Shown: positions 9,201-16,446 of the stretch, in pieces
How positions within the stretch are numbered: the stretch's first letter is position 1
Layout: each line of letters begins with the position of its first letter
From: Saprospiraceae bacterium
Lineage (GTDB): Bacteria > Bacteroidota > Bacteroidia > Chitinophagales > Saprospiraceae
Assembly: GCA_016709995.1 (NCBI GenBank)
Contig: JADJLQ010000003.1
Span: 310,001-374,000, forward strand
Direction: 5' to 3'
Length of the DNA stretch: 64,000 nt
Translations under genes and position numbers: made by a program
The notes under the pieces: generated by a model
Told to the model about the DNA's origin: nothing
The model's database searches: none
What the model saw: only the letters and a program-made list of their open reading frames with translations

Positions 9201-10868
9201 TGTAGAGACGGTGATGGATTGAGTGGTAGCACCAGTACTCCATAGATATCCATCAGCAGGTGAGGATGTAAGGATGACACTACCTCCAGTGCAAAATGTA
9301 AGTGGTCCACCTGCTGATATCGTCGGAATAGCGCCAGCGCTGACCGAGATCATCGTTGTAGCAGAAGTGCTTCCGCAAGTGCTTTGATCGGTTACTGTAT
9401 AGCTTCCTGCTGAGGTAACCTCTATATTTTGAGTGGTAGCGCCGTTACTCCATAGAATGCCGCTGGGGATTGATGAAGTCAGTATCACACTTCCTCCTGG
9501 ACAGAAGGTGGTTGGGCCATTTGCTGTGATTACAGGTATAGTTAATGGATTTACGGTTACAGGAGTTGAACCGGAGGCAGTGCTGCAACCACTAGCATTG
9601 GTCACAGTAACACTATAATTGCCACTACTAGCTGCCGTGATGCTTTGCGAAGTTGCGCCTGTGCTCCATAGGTAAGCTGATCCTACGGAGGCAGTAAGCA
9701 CAACATTTTCTCCCTGGCAGACCGTAGTTGAACCACTTGCTGATATGGTAGCACCTGGATTCGCATTGACAGTCACTGCTGTTCCTGCGGAGGTACCTGT
9801 ACACCCGGAGGCATTGGTCGCTGTGACTGTATAATTGCCTCCTTCATTCACCAAGATGGAGGTAGTCGTCGCACCAGTACTCCACAAATAAGTACCACCA
9901 CCTGAGGCAGTAAGGGTGACGCTCCCTCCCTGGCAGAATGTAACAGGGCCACCTGTGGATATCGATGCAGTAGGGTTAGAACCAATAGTTACCATAGTGG
10001 GCGTTGAAGTTGCTGTGCCGCAGGCATCGGAGACAGTAACAGAATAGCTACCGGCAGTACTAACGGTAATACTTCTAGTTATTGCGCCATTTGACCAACT
10101 ATAGCTATTTGCTGAAGTAGCAGTCAATGTAACGCTCGCACCCTCGCAAAGCATGGTAGAACCGCTCGCACTAATAGAAGCGTTAGGTGGAGAAATGCCG
10201 GAGACATTGGTTGTGTGCAAATTTATCGCACCAGCTGTAGTGAGAGCACGACCGCTTAATGAAGAACCTACGTTTAAAGTAATCGCTCCACCGGCCAGAA
10301 CAGTCCCTTGAAAGCTGGAATTAGTCCCTAATTCAAAAGCTCCGCTGATTTGCCAATATACATTACATAGATTAGCTGAATTGGTCAATACAATGTTAGC
10401 TGCTGAGCCGGTCGCAAGTGCTCCGTCAATCTTGAAAATAAAAACGGAATTGGCATTACCCTGACCATTGAGGGTCAAGGTTCCATTTAAGGTAGAGGCA
10501 GCACCCAGGCAATAAATGTTTGGGGTCAATATTTGTCCGCTACCCATCGTAGTCCCCAGGACCATGCCACAAGTCTTTCCACTTAAAGCAGCATAAGCAT
10601 TAGCCACATCGGTTGCAGCGGAGGCTGAGGCACTATTTGCTACATTTATTTGTCCTACTACTGTGCCTGGAGGGAATCCGGCGAATGCTCCAACATTCGT
10701 ACCGATATCTCCGGTGATGTGAGATGCGCCATCATTAGAAAAGGCTCCTGCTGCGCTAAAAACGCTGTAGCTAGTAGCGGAACCTAGCTCAATGACTTGT
10801 GTAAGTGCAACATTAGTATAAAGGCAAATAAATAGGCTGGTTAGGACTAATAAAGATTTGACTTTCAT
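6210..10868 (-). CDS. Giant secreted protein: DUF3494 (ice-binding-like) domain, 17 Ig-like repeats, T9SS sorting domain
   Basis: 1552 residues. After a signal peptide (~1-23), residues ~25-225 form a DUF3494 domain: LGSATSYSVFSAAGA, ITGDIGTNVGAFAGFPPGT, QGTVLAGGAITLN and GRALTTAGAINL are hallmark segments of the IBP-1 type ice-binding beta-helix. Then come 17 tandem units of ~70 residues, each with the plan GP.TFC.GGSVILTSS...LWS.GATTQSITV..AG.YSVT..G.C.GTS, an Ig/PKD-like beta-sandwich with two conserved Cys. The first 14 are close copies and the last three are divergent. The C-terminus (YPNPFVNSTIIHF ... LADGVYFYRMTEG ... KKLILSKK) is a T9SS sorting domain. DUF3494 proteins include true antifreeze/ice adhesins but also many of unknown role, so adhesion is as likely as ice binding. 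The repeats raise period-210 similarity in DNA from ~7200 to 10200. Confidence 0.88.
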   Translation of the reverse strand: MKVKSLLVLTSLFICLYTNVALTQVIELGSATSYSVFSAAGAFSNDGASHITGDIGTNVGAFAGFPPGTVVGQINVANSASASAATDVANAYAALSGKTCGMVLGTTMGSGQILTPNIYCLGAASTLNGTLTLNGQGNANSVFIFKIDGALATGSAANIVLTNSANLCNVYWQISGAFELGTNSSFQGTVLAGGAITLNVGSSLSGRALTTAGAINLHTTNVSGISPPNASISASGSTMLCEGASVTLTATSANSYSWSNGAITRSITVSTAGSYSVTVSDACGTATSTPTMVTIGSNPTASISTGGPVTFCQGGSVTLTASGGGTYLWSTGATTTSILVNEGGNYTVTATNASGCTGTSAGTAVTVNANPGATISASGSTTVCQGENVVLTASVGSAYLWSTGATSQSITAASSGNYSVTVTNASGCSTASGSTPVTVNPLTIPVITANGPTTFCPGGSVILTSSIPSGILWSNGATTQNIEVTSAGSYTVTDQSTCGSTSATTMISVSAGAIPTISAGGPLTFCTGGSVILTSSPADGYLWSTGATTQSITVSTAGNYSVTTTGTCSGTSLPTGVSVMAVSVPTISASGPTSICTGGNVILTSSLASSYLWNTGATTQSITVTAAGNYSVTNTGTCGGTSAATMVNLITPLIPTISANGPLTFCPGGSVMLTSSVASGILWSNGATTQSITITTPGTYSVTTTGNCGGTSETTTVIISAGAIPTISVDGPLTFCTGGSIILTSSPADGYLWNTGATTQSITVTSTGSYTVTTSGICAGTSVPIAINVINISAPTISANGPTTFCTGGSVILTSSVSSGNLWSNGATTKSITVNEDGDYSVSTTGECTVTSTSIHITVSDSANPTVSPSGPISFCLGDSVILTSSISSGYLWSSGATTQSITVKAAGSYSVTTSGICAGTSSTTAVAILPATNPTITASGPLTFCQGDSIELTSSDGISFLWSTGETTQSVTVKAAGSYSVTTSGACGGISQATIVVVNASAIPTITASGPLSFCLGDSVTLTSSTASHYTWSTGDTTQIITIKVAGNYTVTTPGLCAGVSMPAIVSLNSFLAPTITASGPLNLCIGDSVKLTASLATGYLWSTSDTTRTITVRDSGIYSVFIPGACSDTSLPVKVSLNSTNSIATISADGPTTFCVGERVILTASKGSQYFWSFGAKSQSVIIRNNGTYWVTITNECGTKTSASIKTVVNPIPDCTIIATSPLCEVVGTRLCATGDDASYLWSNGDTTQCITLVQAGTYSVIVTNPSGCSSTCSKTIIPSQFPDCTITGDTAICFMQTIILSAPVGDFTYLWNNGATTQNLAIWDAGIYTVVVTNPYGCVSTCSKKITVSSQSCMIAGKLNICGTETTELKGPMDATSYLWSNGSTSGWITVTVPGTYSLTATNAYGCENHCSVIVTSQGCIDCLPGYSNFTSNPTALAQPNLRSRNLSTIPNNEENLALSAGNLTVQAYPNPFVNSTIIHFSSPVRQHVIVEIYNLRGQKVASLFDGTISRNEQRQVQFDASNLADGVYFYRMTEGKYSISKKLILSKK
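7200..10200 (-). repeat. Tandem ~210-bp coding repeats within the DUF3494 protein gene
   Basis: About 14 well-conserved copies of a ~70-codon Ig-like unit lie head to tail. The central copies share long near-identical stretches at the protein level, for example the LWSNGATTQSIT core. Such arrays can change copy number by recombination, so repeat number probably differs among strains and may be mis-assembled from short reads. Confidence 0.8.
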
Positions 10869-11255
10869 TTGGGGTTTTGATTTAAATAAACTTTAAATTA
10901 AATTACATAATTACAAAGTTGGTGGTAATTGTATTAAGTATTGTTACACATTTATAATATATAATTACATAAATCACATATTTTGTAGATTATAATATCG
11001 AAAAAAATGGATGATATAATTTTAGCCTACTCTCGAAAAGTTAAATAATTGACCTTTGTTTTCGCTCATTAGCCTGATCTGTGTAGAGATCTTTTTGCTA
11101 TTAAATAGTGTGCAATCTATTTTTAAACTAATGTACTGTCTGAAGCTACCTCCTAAAATATCTTATTAGGACAGTGTTTGATAAAAAAAAACTAAGATTG
11201 TACAGAACGGTCTGTTTGTTTATATTTGCATTGAAATAAGTAATAGACTTGCTGA
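10869..11255. other. Divergent intergenic region between the DUF3494 gene and the TetR gene
   Basis: 387 bases, strongly AT-rich. It must hold the minus-strand promoter of the giant secreted protein, for which no clear TAnnTTTG box was seen, and it holds the TetR promoter/operator at 11198-11228. No further ORF with coding character or structured RNA was recognised. Confidence 0.6.
11198..11228 (+). promoter_or_regulatory. Promoter of the TetR operon with overlapping palindromic operator
   Basis: TTG at 11198-11200 and TATATTTG at 11221-11228 are 20 bases apart, matching the Bacteroidota TTG-N19/20-TAnnTTTG promoter. Between them lies ACAGAACGGTCTGT (11202-11215), an inverted repeat with ACAGA/TCTGT arms around a CGG/CCG-like centre, similar to operators of NemR-type TetR repressors. 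Binding there would block RNA polymerase and give autorepression of the three-gene unit downstream. Confidence 0.7.
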
Positions 11256-11840
11256 ATGAATGTCAAACACAACAGAGAAGAAGTCATCAAAAAGGGGCTG
11301 AAACTATTTTGTATCGATGGGTATAGTGCGGTCGGTGTGGATGCCATCTGCAAGACGACAGGCATGACCAAAGGCGCTTTTTACAATGCTTTTGGTAGTA
11401 AAGAACATTTTTTATTGACTTGTCTTGCCTATTATGCGGATCAAAACTGTATACGTATTGGCAAGAAATTAATAGCAGCGGGTGCCAAAAGCCCACTGCA
11501 ACGACTAGAGAAGTTTTATATAGATATGTTACAGGTCCAGTCTGATATTCAATACATGGGTTGTATGGTGAATAATATGATGTCAGAATTGGGGAGTTCC
11601 AATGAGTTAGTGGGTAAAGCGACCAATCAGTATTTCGAGCATTTTTTGGATGCATTGGAACCCACCATAAAAGAAGCTCAACTTGCAGGCGAATTGACTT
11701 CGGCGATAGAAAGCAGGCAAATAGCTAATTTATTACATGCTACTTTTTATGGCATTCTCACCCGAATCAAAAGCTCGCATGACAGAGAGCAGAGCATTCT
11801 TACGATGCGGTTAATCATTCAAACTTTAAAAAATAAATAA
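11256..11840 (+). CDS. TetR/AcrR-family transcriptional regulator
   Basis: 194 residues, usual TetR length. The N-terminal ~60 residues form the DNA-binding helix-turn-helix: VIKKGLKLFCIDGYSAVGVD, then ICKTTGMTKGAFYNAFGSKE, with the recognition-helix pattern T-K-G-A-F-Y. The C-terminal part is an all-helical ligand/dimer domain with two Cys (CMVNNMMSELG region, cf. YMGCMVNN), reminiscent of the NemR/AcuR group that senses electrophiles. It begins an operon with the SRPBCC gene 2 bases downstream and the DUF1330-like gene after that, and probably represses the whole unit through the palindrome at 11202-11215. The inducer is unknown. Confidence 0.9.
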   Translation: MNVKHNREEVIKKGLKLFCIDGYSAVGVDAICKTTGMTKGAFYNAFGSKEHFLLTCLAYYADQNCIRIGKKLIAAGAKSPLQRLEKFYIDMLQVQSDIQYMGCMVNNMMSELGSSNELVGKATNQYFEHFLDALEPTIKEAQLAGELTSAIESRQIANLLHATFYGILTRIKSSHDREQSILTMRLIIQTLKNK

Positions 11841-11842
11841 CA

Positions 11843-12349
11843 GTGAGTAAAGTAACTAACATTAAAAGAAAAATCGAGATCAATCTACCTTCAACTCAGG
11901 TGTGGAAGACATTATCAGATTTTGGAAATATTTGTCACGGTCATCCTGCTGTGAGCAAATCTTATATCACCTCCACCCAAAAGCAAGGTGTGGGTGCTAC
12001 CCGGCATTGTGACTTTACGATGATGGGCGCCACAGGCGAAGAAAGAGTAGTCGATTGGAACGAAGGTAAAAATGTAAAGGTCTCTGTATATGAATTGCAC
12101 AAAATGCCTGGTATCGCGACGATGGATTTGGATCTTTCCATTGAAGAAAAAGGATCTCATACCATGCTCTCAGGCGAAATGGTCTACACGATGAAAAACG
12201 GTTTTTTTGACCTGGTCAATAGCTTAATGATGAAAAATATGAATGCCAAGCTTTTGGATGGCATTGTGGCCGGGCATAAAAAATATATAGAAACCGGTGA
12301 AATCGTCAATGAAAAAACGAAACTGGATCTAAGTGCAGTCATCAAATAA
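11843..12349 (+). CDS. SRPBCC-superfamily (polyketide cyclase/START-like) protein
   Basis: 168 residues with a GTG start just 2 bases after the TetR stop. The opening KRKIEINLPSTQVWKTLSDF followed by VGATRHCDF, VVDWNEGKNVKVSVYE and MDLDLSIEEKG is the SRPBCC (Bet v1-like) helix-grip fold, which holds hydrophobic ligands in a deep cavity. No catalytic residues can be named. Tight coupling to the TetR gene suggests it handles or buffers the small molecule sensed by that regulator; this is inference. Confidence 0.75.
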   Translation: MSKVTNIKRKIEINLPSTQVWKTLSDFGNICHGHPAVSKSYITSTQKQGVGATRHCDFTMMGATGEERVVDWNEGKNVKVSVYELHKMPGIATMDLDLSIEEKGSHTMLSGEMVYTMKNGFFDLVNSLMMKNMNAKLLDGIVAGHKKYIETGEIVNEKTKLDLSAVIK

Positions 12350-12360
12350 ACTAAAAAAAT

Positions 12361-12669
12361 ATGTCTGAGAAAAAGACTTTTTTAATCGTCAATGCCATCC
12401 CCAATATGGAAGATATGCCTAGCTTTCAATCTTATCTGACTCAAATCGTGCAGCTATTCAATCAATATGGTGGCACCAATATGCAGCGGTTCAAAACCAT
12501 AGAACAAGTGATGGGGAAAGGTGGAATAAAAGCGATAGCCGTTTTCGAATTTCCAAATCCTCAAGCAATAAAAGATATGATACTGGGAGAGGAGTTTAAT
12601 GCACTAAATGACTTGAGGATAAAAGCATACAAACAGGAAGTAGATCTGATGATTTGTGAAACTTTGTAA
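12361..12669 (+). CDS. DUF1330-like small protein (dimeric alpha-beta barrel type)
   Basis: 102 residues, third gene of the TetR unit, 11 bases after the SRPBCC gene. The pattern FLIVNAIPNMEDMPSFQSYL, a central RFKTIEQVMG, and AVFEFPNPQAIKDMILGEEF close to YPNxxxAxxWYxSxEY of DUF1330 points to the ferredoxin-like dimeric alpha-beta barrel. These proteins are small-molecule binding or isomerase-like and poorly characterised. No function is assigned beyond the likely fold. Confidence 0.6.
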   Translation: MSEKKTFLIVNAIPNMEDMPSFQSYLTQIVQLFNQYGGTNMQRFKTIEQVMGKGGIKAIAVFEFPNPQAIKDMILGEEFNALNDLRIKAYKQEVDLMICETL

Positions 12670-12789
12670 TCAGATCAGCATGGGTTATTAAAAAAATGCG
12701 GATGACTTTTTTTTGGGATATGACGGCCGATTTATTCTATATTCATCCTTTGGATTAGTTTTAAAAAATCTCCTATTAAATATCATGAT

Positions 12790-13539
12790 ATGGATTATCA
12801 GGAAGGTCAGTTTTATCAGCAAATAGCCCTCGTCTCTGGTGGTTCCTCGGGGTTGGGTTGGTCAATCACAAAATCTTTGCTGCAGGAAGGTGCCAGGGTG
12901 ATTATCCTGGACATACATCAAAATAGGTCTCTTGATACAGCCAACCCTACCATGCTTGAATATCTCATGGTAGATGTAACTCAGGAAGATCAGGTGTCTG
13001 CAGCCATTGACTCTATGGTCCTCAAACATGGCCATATTGACATTTTAATCAATTGTGCAGGCATAACCGGCAAGACCAATATCAAAAGCCATGAAACGGA
13101 GACTGACAATATCAGGACGGTCTTTGACATCAACTTTATGGGTTGTTACTTTACTTCCAAACATGTCTTACCCATAATGCTGAAACACCACTATGGAAGG
13201 ATTCTCCACATTGCAAGTATCGCAGGCAAAGAAGGCAATGCCGGTATGCTGGCCTATTCTGCCTCCAAAGCAGCCGTGATAGGCATGACCAAAGTCCAGG
13301 GTAAAGAATATGCCGAATCAGGCATCACCATCAATGCCCTCGCCCCGGCTGTTATCCAGACCCCTTTAGTAGACGCCATGCCAGCCGAACAGGTGAAGTA
13401 TATGACCGATAAGATACCGATGAAACGATGTGGTACCCTGGAAGAAATCGCTGATATGGCATTATTTGTAGTTTCTCCTAAAAATAGTTTCACCACTGGT
13501 TTTACTTTTGACATGTCCGGTGGACGAGCCACCTATTAA
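12790..13539 (+). CDS. Short-chain dehydrogenase/reductase (SDR), classical type
   Basis: 249 residues, the normal length for classical SDRs. The cofactor motif is VSGGSSGLG (residues ~15-23, the TGxxxGxG position), an acidic residue ends strand 2 (IILDIH, pointing to NAD), NCAG follows strand 4, the catalytic Ser lies in HIASIAG, and the Tyr-Lys pair is in YSASKAAV. FabG-like overall; the substrate cannot be told. It is followed 27 bases later by the 3-hydroxyacyl-CoA dehydrogenase-like gene, so the two probably act in successive oxidation steps of one catabolic route. The preceding 120-base gap separates it from the TetR unit. Confidence 0.85.
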   Translation: MDYQEGQFYQQIALVSGGSSGLGWSITKSLLQEGARVIILDIHQNRSLDTANPTMLEYLMVDVTQEDQVSAAIDSMVLKHGHIDILINCAGITGKTNIKSHETETDNIRTVFDINFMGCYFTSKHVLPIMLKHHYGRILHIASIAGKEGNAGMLAYSASKAAVIGMTKVQGKEYAESGITINALAPAVIQTPLVDAMPAEQVKYMTDKIPMKRCGTLEEIADMALFVVSPKNSFTTGFTFDMSGGRATY

Positions 13540-13566
13540 TATTATTAGGGTATTTACTTTAATCCA

Positions 13567-14559
13567 ATGATTATGGAAAAAGCACTGATTGATATAGATA
13601 AGATTGTAGTGGGTGTAGTCGGAATTGGGTTGATGGGCTCCAGCATTTGTACTTGTATGTTGATAGCAGGGCATCCCGTGATCGGCCTCGCTCCTATACC
13701 GGTAGACCTTGAGGCAGTAAAACTCAGGATTTGTAATGATCTGGATGAAGCCAGGCGGGAAGGAATCATTACCCAGCCAACTCAATATTATCTCGACCAT
13801 CTATTATTGACAGAAAACTACGAAGACCTTGCCCCGTGCTCCCTCGTCGTTGAATGCACCCTGGAAGATCTGAATATCAAATCAGGTGTATATCAAAAAA
13901 TCGAAGCAGTGATCGCAGAAGATGCTATACTTACCAGCAATACTTCTGCCATCCCCATCACTTTATTGCAACAATCGGTGAAGCATCCTGGTCGCTTTTT
14001 TGGCTTACATTGGACGATACCTGCATTTACTTCCCGGTTTTTGGAGGTTATATGTGGAGATCATAGTGAGGTATCTAAAGGTGAATACTTATGTGAATTG
14101 GCCAAGTATTGGAGCAAAGAACCCACTTTCGTGCACAAAGATATCAGGGGATTTATCGCTAATCGACTGATGTATGCGATGTATCGGGAGGCTTGCCATT
14201 TGGTAGAGGAAGGATATGCCTCTGTAGAAGATGTAGATCGTGCTTGTCGCAACAATACCGGTTATTGGATGACCCTGGCAGGCGTCTTCCGGTGGATGGA
14301 CCTTACCGGTGTGCAGGCATACCATGCAGTGATGAAAGATCTTTTGCCAGACCTCCATGCAGACCCCAGTATCCCCACTTTAATAGATGATATCGTCAAA
14401 TCCGGAGGCAAAGGCGTGGCTAATGGTCATGGATTTTATACTTATACTCCTGAAGAAGCCAGACTATGGGAAGAAACCTATAAAGAATTTAGTTTTGAAA
14501 TCAGGAAGTTGGCATTGAAATATCCGGAAGATGTGGTGAAGAGGAAGTTGAAGAGTTGA
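13567..14559 (+). CDS. 3-hydroxyacyl-CoA dehydrogenase-family protein, NAD-binding
   Basis: 330 residues (or 328 if ATG 13573 is used). A Rossmann motif GVVGIGLMGSSI lies near residue 20, followed by the 3HAD series VVECTLEDLNIK, LTSNTSAIPI and FFGLHWTIPAFTSRFLEVI, in which His is the catalytic base and Glu its partner. The usual HFFNP is HWTIP here. The C-terminal helical domain begins at RGFIANRLMYAMYREA. Length and layout match L-3-hydroxyacyl-CoA or related 3-hydroxyacid dehydrogenases, such as the lambda-crystallin/carnitine dehydrogenase group. Paired with the upstream SDR. The altered HWTIP segment suggests a non-classical substrate. Confidence 0.82.
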   Translation: MIMEKALIDIDKIVVGVVGIGLMGSSICTCMLIAGHPVIGLAPIPVDLEAVKLRICNDLDEARREGIITQPTQYYLDHLLLTENYEDLAPCSLVVECTLEDLNIKSGVYQKIEAVIAEDAILTSNTSAIPITLLQQSVKHPGRFFGLHWTIPAFTSRFLEVICGDHSEVSKGEYLCELAKYWSKEPTFVHKDIRGFIANRLMYAMYREACHLVEEGYASVEDVDRACRNNTGYWMTLAGVFRWMDLTGVQAYHAVMKDLLPDLHADPSIPTLIDDIVKSGGKGVANGHGFYTYTPEEARLWEETYKEFSFEIRKLALKYPEDVVKRKLKS

Positions 14560-14723
14560 AAGTTTAGATCTGATGACAAAGTTGATGTTCACCTAAAGTC
14601 TTTCGGTTAGTAATTCACCATTATAAGTTCCAATACAATCGGGACTTAATCAACACTCCGTTTATTTGTCGGATTTTATTAATTTTAACGAATTTACTTT
14701 TACAAACCCCTTAAAAAAAACCT

Positions 14724-15758
14724 ATGGCAAAAGATCGTGCGATTGGTGGGATACCAGGTAGTCCTGTACAGGAAATCAAACGAGGCAACAACTATCTGTT
14801 TGCTATTGGTATCAATGGTTATCAACATTTCCCCCGACTCACCAATGCCAGAAAAGACATTGAGGACATCACCAAAGTACTCGTCGATCAATATTCGTTT
14901 GAGCAGGCTCATGTGCAGGTCATTTTGGACGAGCAAGCCAGTCGTGAAAACATTGTAGACCACTTGAATGCTTTAAGAGAAATAATACAACCCCAGGATC
15001 GGCTGCTGATCTATTACTCTGGTCATGGATATTCAGATAATGAAAGGGGATATTGGATCCCGGTCGATGCAGAGCATGACCATATATCCAGCTTTGTATC
15101 CAACGCGGATATCCTGGATATCATCAAATTGATAAGAGCCCGGCACATTCTTTTGATCTCTGATAGTTGTTTTTCAGGATCCCTGCTTCACCGCGATGTT
15201 GCTTCCGGTATTTCGAAGAAAGCTATAGAGGCCTGGGACAAGGATCCATCGCGGTATGCCTTTATCTCGGGCAAAGGGGTAGTCAGTGATGGAAACGCAG
15301 GTGAAAATAGCCCTTTTGCCAGTGGTATCATCAGGCATTTGCAAGACAATGAGGCCGATGCGATCAATATCGTGAGACTGGCTGATCAGGTGACCCAGGA
15401 GATCAGTTTTAATTATCCTCAGCAGGCGGACATCAGTCCTCTGTATGGTGCCGGTCACAAAGGTGGGCAATATATTTTTTTTAAAAAGGGAAAGGAAAAC
15501 CTGGTGTACAAACCAAATGAAAGTGACCAAGAATCCTTGCCAACACCAGAGGATGCACCCAAAAATGCCGATGTCGAAAAACAAAGAAATGGGAAAAACT
15601 CAAAAATATCCCATGATGGTAATATTGTGGTCGATATAGATCATGGAAATGTCACTGTGAACAGCAAAAGAGATAACATACAACCAAGCAGCATAACCAA
15701 TCAAACTGCTGATAAAATATATAATATCGATAAAATAGATAATGCTGATTTTTCCTAA
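14724..15758 (+). CDS. Caspase-like (peptidase C14) effector with shared C-terminal assembly motif
   Basis: 344 residues, first gene of a four-gene operon. Residues ~22-235 are a caspase-fold domain: the catalytic His101 lies in YYSGHG and Cys149 in SDSCFSG, both at the canonical strand ends, with AIGINGY and WIPVDA as usual landmarks. It is therefore expected to be an active cysteine protease of the metacaspase/orthocaspase kind. After a low-complexity polar linker (~250-320) the last 20 residues form a tail with core ADKIYNIDKIDNADFS, almost the same as the tail of the next gene. In bacterial STAND systems such tails couple effector to NTPase. No signal peptide, so cytosolic. Gap to the next gene 56 bases. 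Confidence 0.85.
   Translation: MAKDRAIGGIPGSPVQEIKRGNNYLFAIGINGYQHFPRLTNARKDIEDITKVLVDQYSFEQAHVQVILDEQASRENIVDHLNALREIIQPQDRLLIYYSGHGYSDNERGYWIPVDAEHDHISSFVSNADILDIIKLIRARHILLISDSCFSGSLLHRDVASGISKKAIEAWDKDPSRYAFISGKGVVSDGNAGENSPFASGIIRHLQDNEADAINIVRLADQVTQEISFNYPQQADISPLYGAGHKGGQYIFFKKGKENLVYKPNESDQESLPTPEDAPKNADVEKQRNGKNSKISHDGNIVVDIDHGNVTVNSKRDNIQPSSITNQTADKIYNIDKIDNADFS
15696..15758 (+). repeat. Tail motif copy 1 (caspase gene)
   Basis: 63 bases encoding the last 20 residues plus stop of the caspase-like protein. It aligns without gaps to 16331-16393: 52 of 63 bases are identical, 9 of 11 changes are synonymous and 18 of 20 residues match, so the peptide itself is under selection. Confidence 0.85.
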
Positions 15759-15814
15759 GTGATTGCTTCCTATGAATGGAAGAATATAAAATAAAATTGA
15801 TCTAATAATTTCAA

Positions 15815-16393
15815 GTGAAAAAAATAAAAATCTTCCTGGCCTCCTCCAATGAATTAAATGCTGAACGCAACGGTCTTGAAATAGAGATATATCGAAAGTG
15901 CAAACTTTGGTTTGATAAGGGATTGTTTTTGCACCTTGATATTTGGGAGGACATGCCAGCCCAAATGTCCTTGACAGGCTCTCAAAGTGAATATGATAAA
16001 TATGTTAGGGAAGCAGATCTGTTTATATTATTGGCTTATACCAAAGTAGGAAAGTACACAGAAGAAGAATTTGAGCATGCTTTTGGCCAATTTAAGTCTG
16101 TAAAAAAACCTTTTATATTTACTTTTTTCAAAACCCCACCTGTCAATGCTCATGAAAGCCTGTTTAATTTCAAACAAAAACTTTCAGAACTGGGGCATTT
16201 TAAAAGTGATTTCAAAGATCTGAACGATCTATGGAATCAATTGAATAAACAACTGGATTTTTTAGAACAAGATGCATTTAATGAATTTAAGCAGCCGGAG
16301 GATCGTCCGCTTACGACTGTTCCAACCACAACCAATCAGACCGCAGATAAAATCTACAATATCGATAAAATAGACAAAGCCAACTTTTCTTAA
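15815..16393 (+). CDS. TIR-like effector candidate with shared C-terminal assembly motif
   Basis: 192 residues, GTG start. Residues 1-~125 open with KIFLASSNELNAER and continue through a conserved WED (44-46), a hydrophobic strand DLFILLAYTKVGKY and TEEEFEHAFGQF. This is the layout of the TIR-like family often seen beside caspase and STAND genes; TIR proteins cleave NAD+ using a Glu in the equivalent helix, so Glu83-85 are the natural candidates. A helical stretch (~140-165) and a short linker lead to the tail with core ADKIYNIDKIDKANFS. Nine of eleven nucleotide differences from the caspase tail are silent. Most likely a second, alternative effector of the same system. The fold assignment is from pattern only. 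Confidence 0.65.
   Translation: MKKIKIFLASSNELNAERNGLEIEIYRKCKLWFDKGLFLHLDIWEDMPAQMSLTGSQSEYDKYVREADLFILLAYTKVGKYTEEEFEHAFGQFKSVKKPFIFTFFKTPPVNAHESLFNFKQKLSELGHFKSDFKDLNDLWNQLNKQLDFLEQDAFNEFKQPEDRPLTTVPTTTNQTADKIYNIDKIDKANFS
16331..16393 (+). repeat. Tail motif copy 2 (TIR-like gene)
   Basis: Partner of the copy at 15696-15758. A related 16-column motif (ANNIYNIGSITNANFG) is encoded near the 5' end of the next gene, around 16561-16608, inside the protein rather than at its end. Confidence 0.85.
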
Positions 16394-16423
16394 TCCAACA
16401 TGTCCGAACCAACAGATAGCGCC

Positions 16424-16430
16424 AAAAAAA
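16424..16430 (+). other. A7 homopolymer at a possible frameshift before the adaptor start
   Basis: An ATG at 16400, 6 bases after the TIR-like stop, opens a frame MSEPTDSAKK that terminates at TGA 16448-16450. Adding one A to the A7 run (followed by T4) would fuse it to the adaptor frame through NFVIQEV into the codons now called as a GTG start. This may be transcriptional slippage, a recent mutation or a sequencing error. Confidence 0.5.
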
Positions 16431-16446
16431 TTTTGTCATCCAGGAG

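Noticed and set aside
7513..9618. Series of plus-strand frames of 61-85 residues inside the DUF3494 gene
   Set aside because: They are regularly spaced and resemble each other only because they are antisense to the ~210-bp coding repeats.
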